32,744 nucleotides of DNA from Pseudotabrizicola sp. (GTDB lineage Bacteria > Pseudomonadota > Alphaproteobacteria > Rhodobacterales > Rhodobacteraceae), in contig NZ_JAUSNR010000021.1 of the NCBI RefSeq assembly GCF_030656345.1, positions 1-32,744 on the forward strand. The letters are read 5' to 3'. The notes beneath the pieces were generated by a model. It was not told where the DNA came from. It worked only from the letters and a program-made list of their open reading frames with translations, and searched no databases. Each line of letters starts with the position of its first letter. Position 1 is the first letter of the stretch. The position numbers and the translations under genes are program-made. Below are positions 31,705 through 32,744 of the stretch, in pieces.

Positions 31705-32116
31705 CGACGTCCTCCCCGTTGAGAGCCGCGGCAAGCCATTCGTGACTGCTGGTCCAGCCGAAGGATTTCCGCGCACCGAGATCGATGACATGCGCGCCGC
31801 CGCCGAAGGCGTCGAGGCGCGGCCGGGAGCAGGTCAGGGCGTACTGGAACCCCCAGAGGCCGGCGAGGTCGATCTCTTCCGCAAGGCGCAGCACGAAGCG
31901 GATGACGGCTTCGACATCGCCGTGGTCGTCGTCATGGATCCAGATGGCGCTGCCCTCGGGCGCGTCCTGGAGCACGAGATCAAAGCCTGCGACCTCCGGG
32001 TCGTCTGCGTCCTGATCTGCGGCGCGAAGTTCCTGGAACAGCGCGAGCGCGCGGGCCGCCTTGTCGGGGGTGCCGACATCGAGCAGGCACGAGAAATGGG
32101 TGAAGTAATCCGCCAT
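31697..32116 (-). CDS. Hypothetical plasmid protein, 139 aa
   Basis: A 139-aa acidic protein starting MADYFTHFSCLLDVGTPDKA, with WIHDDDHGDVEAVIRFVLRLAEE in the centre and GLWGFQYALTCSRPRLDAFGGGAHVIDL near the end. It has a strong ribosome binding site, AGGAGG, five bases before the ATG and overlaps the next gene by 8 bp. The fold looks like a small alpha/beta domain. No family with a known function is recognised. The acidic charge is compatible with a DNA-mimic or inhibitor role, but nothing further supports that. Confidence 0.75.
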   Translation of the reverse strand: MADYFTHFSCLLDVGTPDKAARALALFQELRAADQDADDPEVAGFDLVLQDAPEGSAIWIHDDDHGDVEAVIRFVLRLAEEIDLAGLWGFQYALTCSRPRLDAFGGGAHVIDLGARKSFGWTSSHEWLAAALNGEDVDA

Positions 32117-32139
32117 GGGGACCTCCTGAATGGGAAAGA

Positions 32140-32157
32140 CCCGGCCGAGAGGCCGGG
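32140..32157 (-). terminator. Hairpin with T-rich tail between small genes
   Basis: CCCGGCC (32140-32146), a 4-nt loop and GGCCGGG (32151-32157) make a perfect 7-bp stem. On the - strand it is followed by TCTTT. It lies between the end of the 65-aa gene and the ribosome binding site of the 139-aa gene, so it may be a terminator or an attenuator for the downstream pair. Confidence 0.4.
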
Positions 32158-32191
32158 CACTCGATTGGGATGAAGGGGTGGTCGGGGGCGA

Positions 32192-32389
32192 TTAGCCTGT
32201 GGAACTGTCACCCGCCGCCTGTCGCGCGGCATGGGCGCAGAGCATCTGCCGATAGAAGCGCTTGCGCGCCGTCCGGAAGCCGCGAACGGCGCGCGTGTTG
32301 GGGTGCAGCGCCCGGACCGCTGCCCGAAGGACGGCGAAGGGCGAAGCCGTCGCTGGCACGCCGAGGCGCTGATAGGCTGGATCGGTCAT
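32192..32389 (-). CDS. Small basic hypothetical protein, 65 aa
   Basis: A 65-aa, strongly basic protein (MTDPAYQRLGVPATASPFAV...). The central HPNTRAVRGFRTARKRFYRQML could bind nucleic acid. It starts 1 bp after the stop of the preceding gene, so the two are probably co-transcribed and coupled. No family is recognised. A complete frame in tight linkage supports a real gene. Confidence 0.65.
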   Translation of the reverse strand: MTDPAYQRLGVPATASPFAVLRAAVRALHPNTRAVRGFRTARKRFYRQMLCAHAARQAAGDSSTG

Positions 32390-32390
32390 C

Positions 32391-32612
32391 TCAGGTGACC
32401 TCGACCACGGGCGAGGCGAGATGCGGATCGACCAGCGCCTCGATCCGCGCCGACCGGCCCATCCAGGGCTCGGGCCGGATGGCCTTCACCCAGTCAGCAA
32501 AGCTCGGGATGAAGCCGAGGTCCTCCTTGACATGCTGCTCACCGACCCAGCGGGTCGGGATGATGCGCCCGGTCGAGAGTGTGAGGGTGCGACCGAAAAT
32601 CGTCTCAGCCAT
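32391..32612 (-). CDS. Small hypothetical protein, 73 aa
   Basis: A 73-aa protein starting MAETIFGRTLTLSTGRIIPTR and ending LVDPHLASPVVEVT. ATG 32612 is chosen over a TTG at 32633, which lies in the operator-like repeat. The sequence suggests a small beta-rich domain. No function is recognised. It is the first gene of the leftward small-gene cluster and is coupled to the 65-aa gene by a 1-bp gap. TATAAT overlaps its start codon, which may be coincidence. Confidence 0.65.
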   Translation of the reverse strand: MAETIFGRTLTLSTGRIIPTRWVGEQHVKEDLGFIPSFADWVKAIRPEPWMGRSARIEALVDPHLASPVVEVT

Positions 32613-32624
32613 TATATAGACAGA

Positions 32625-32640
32625 GTCGGTCAAAACCGAC
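32625..32640. promoter_or_regulatory. Operator-like inverted repeat in a divergent promoter region
   Basis: GTCGGT (32625-32630) and ACCGAC (32635-32640) form a perfect 6-bp inverted repeat with a 4-nt centre. The motif AGTCGG recurs at 32673-32678. The position between divergent genes suits a repressor site controlling one or both. Confidence 0.35.
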
Positions 32641-32687
32641 TTCGGGCGTATCGTGGCAGGCGATTTAGACTCAGTCGGAGATGCGCC

Positions 32688-32744
32688 ATGGTGGATGCAA
32701 AGCTTGAAGGCGCAGGCCCTGATCCATCTTCGTTCGCCGCAACC
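32688..32744 (+). CDS. Start of a divergent gene, cut by the window end
   Basis: ATG at 32688 with GGAG seven bases upstream opens a frame, MVDAKLEGAGPDPSSFAAT, running off the window. Only 19 residues are visible, too few to name a family. The ribosome binding site and the divergent operator-like region make a real gene likely. Confidence 0.5.
   Translation, partial: MVDAKLEGAGPDPSSFAAT

Overview
The window looks like accessory DNA from a GC-rich alphaproteobacterium, most likely a Rhodobacterales (Paracoccus/Roseobacter-type) plasmid or integrative conjugative element. The reasons are the VirD4-like coupling protein next to a VirD2-like relaxase, a divergent VirC1/VirC2-like pair, the block of strawberry-notch helicase/methyltransferase, Toprim, DUF2493 and WGR genes, and the density of defence and toxin-antitoxin genes. 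This assignment is inference from gene content. No rRNA, tRNA, CRISPR array, replication initiator or mating-pair-formation (T4SS channel) gene was recognised.

Layout. 1-1660: a PIN-like (DUF4935-type) gene of visibly lower GC. 1661-6546: a leftward mobilisation operon of MobC-like protein, relaxase and VirD4/TraG coupling protein, with overlapping genes. 6547-7102: a non-coding region with three consecutive inverted repeats (probable oriT), then a cluster of GCATCGCG repeats. 7103-8805: rightward ParA/VirC1-like, VirC2-like and 56-aa genes. 8919-15384: rightward Fic gene, then a DUF5131 (three-Cys motif) gene with its partner gene tcmP. tcmP is cut in two by a complete 3165-bp IS66-family element (12034-15198). 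The element has 21-bp ends matching at 18 positions and a perfect 8-bp target duplication, GTTTTGAT; removing the element and one duplicate restores an uninterrupted 419-codon tcmP. 15388-21084: a leftward type I restriction operon hsdR-hsdM-hsdS with a fourth gene coupled to hsdS, which carries a HEPN-type RNxxxH motif. 21077-22110: a VapC/FitB toxin with a FitA-like antitoxin, and a doubtful coupled ORF. 22153-29207: a leftward block of N-terminal methyltransferase/strawberry-notch helicase (1450 aa), Toprim protein, DUF2493 protein and WGR protein, with strong hairpin arrays between genes. 29385-30989: a small two-repeat protein on the + strand, then on the - strand an Xre antitoxin, RES toxin and a previously uncalled 59-aa third gene. 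31060-32612: four small leftward genes of plasmid/phage type. 32688-end: the start of a divergent gene.

How the parts work together. The mobilisation genes and the divergent VirC-like genes flank a shared non-coding control region that probably holds the nick site and an overdrive-like protein-binding cluster. The rest is maintenance (two toxin-antitoxin pairs), defence (type I restriction-modification plus putative HEPN RNase, DUF5131/TcmP, Fic, PIN) and a conserved plasmid block of DNA-processing enzymes of unknown purpose. The best candidates for something not well described are the HEPN gene built into the hsd operon, the oriT plus GCATCGCG array next to virC-like genes, the DUF5131/TcmP unit freshly inactivated by IS66, the 59-aa gene behind Xre-RES, and the branched inverted-repeat structure at 23541-23652.
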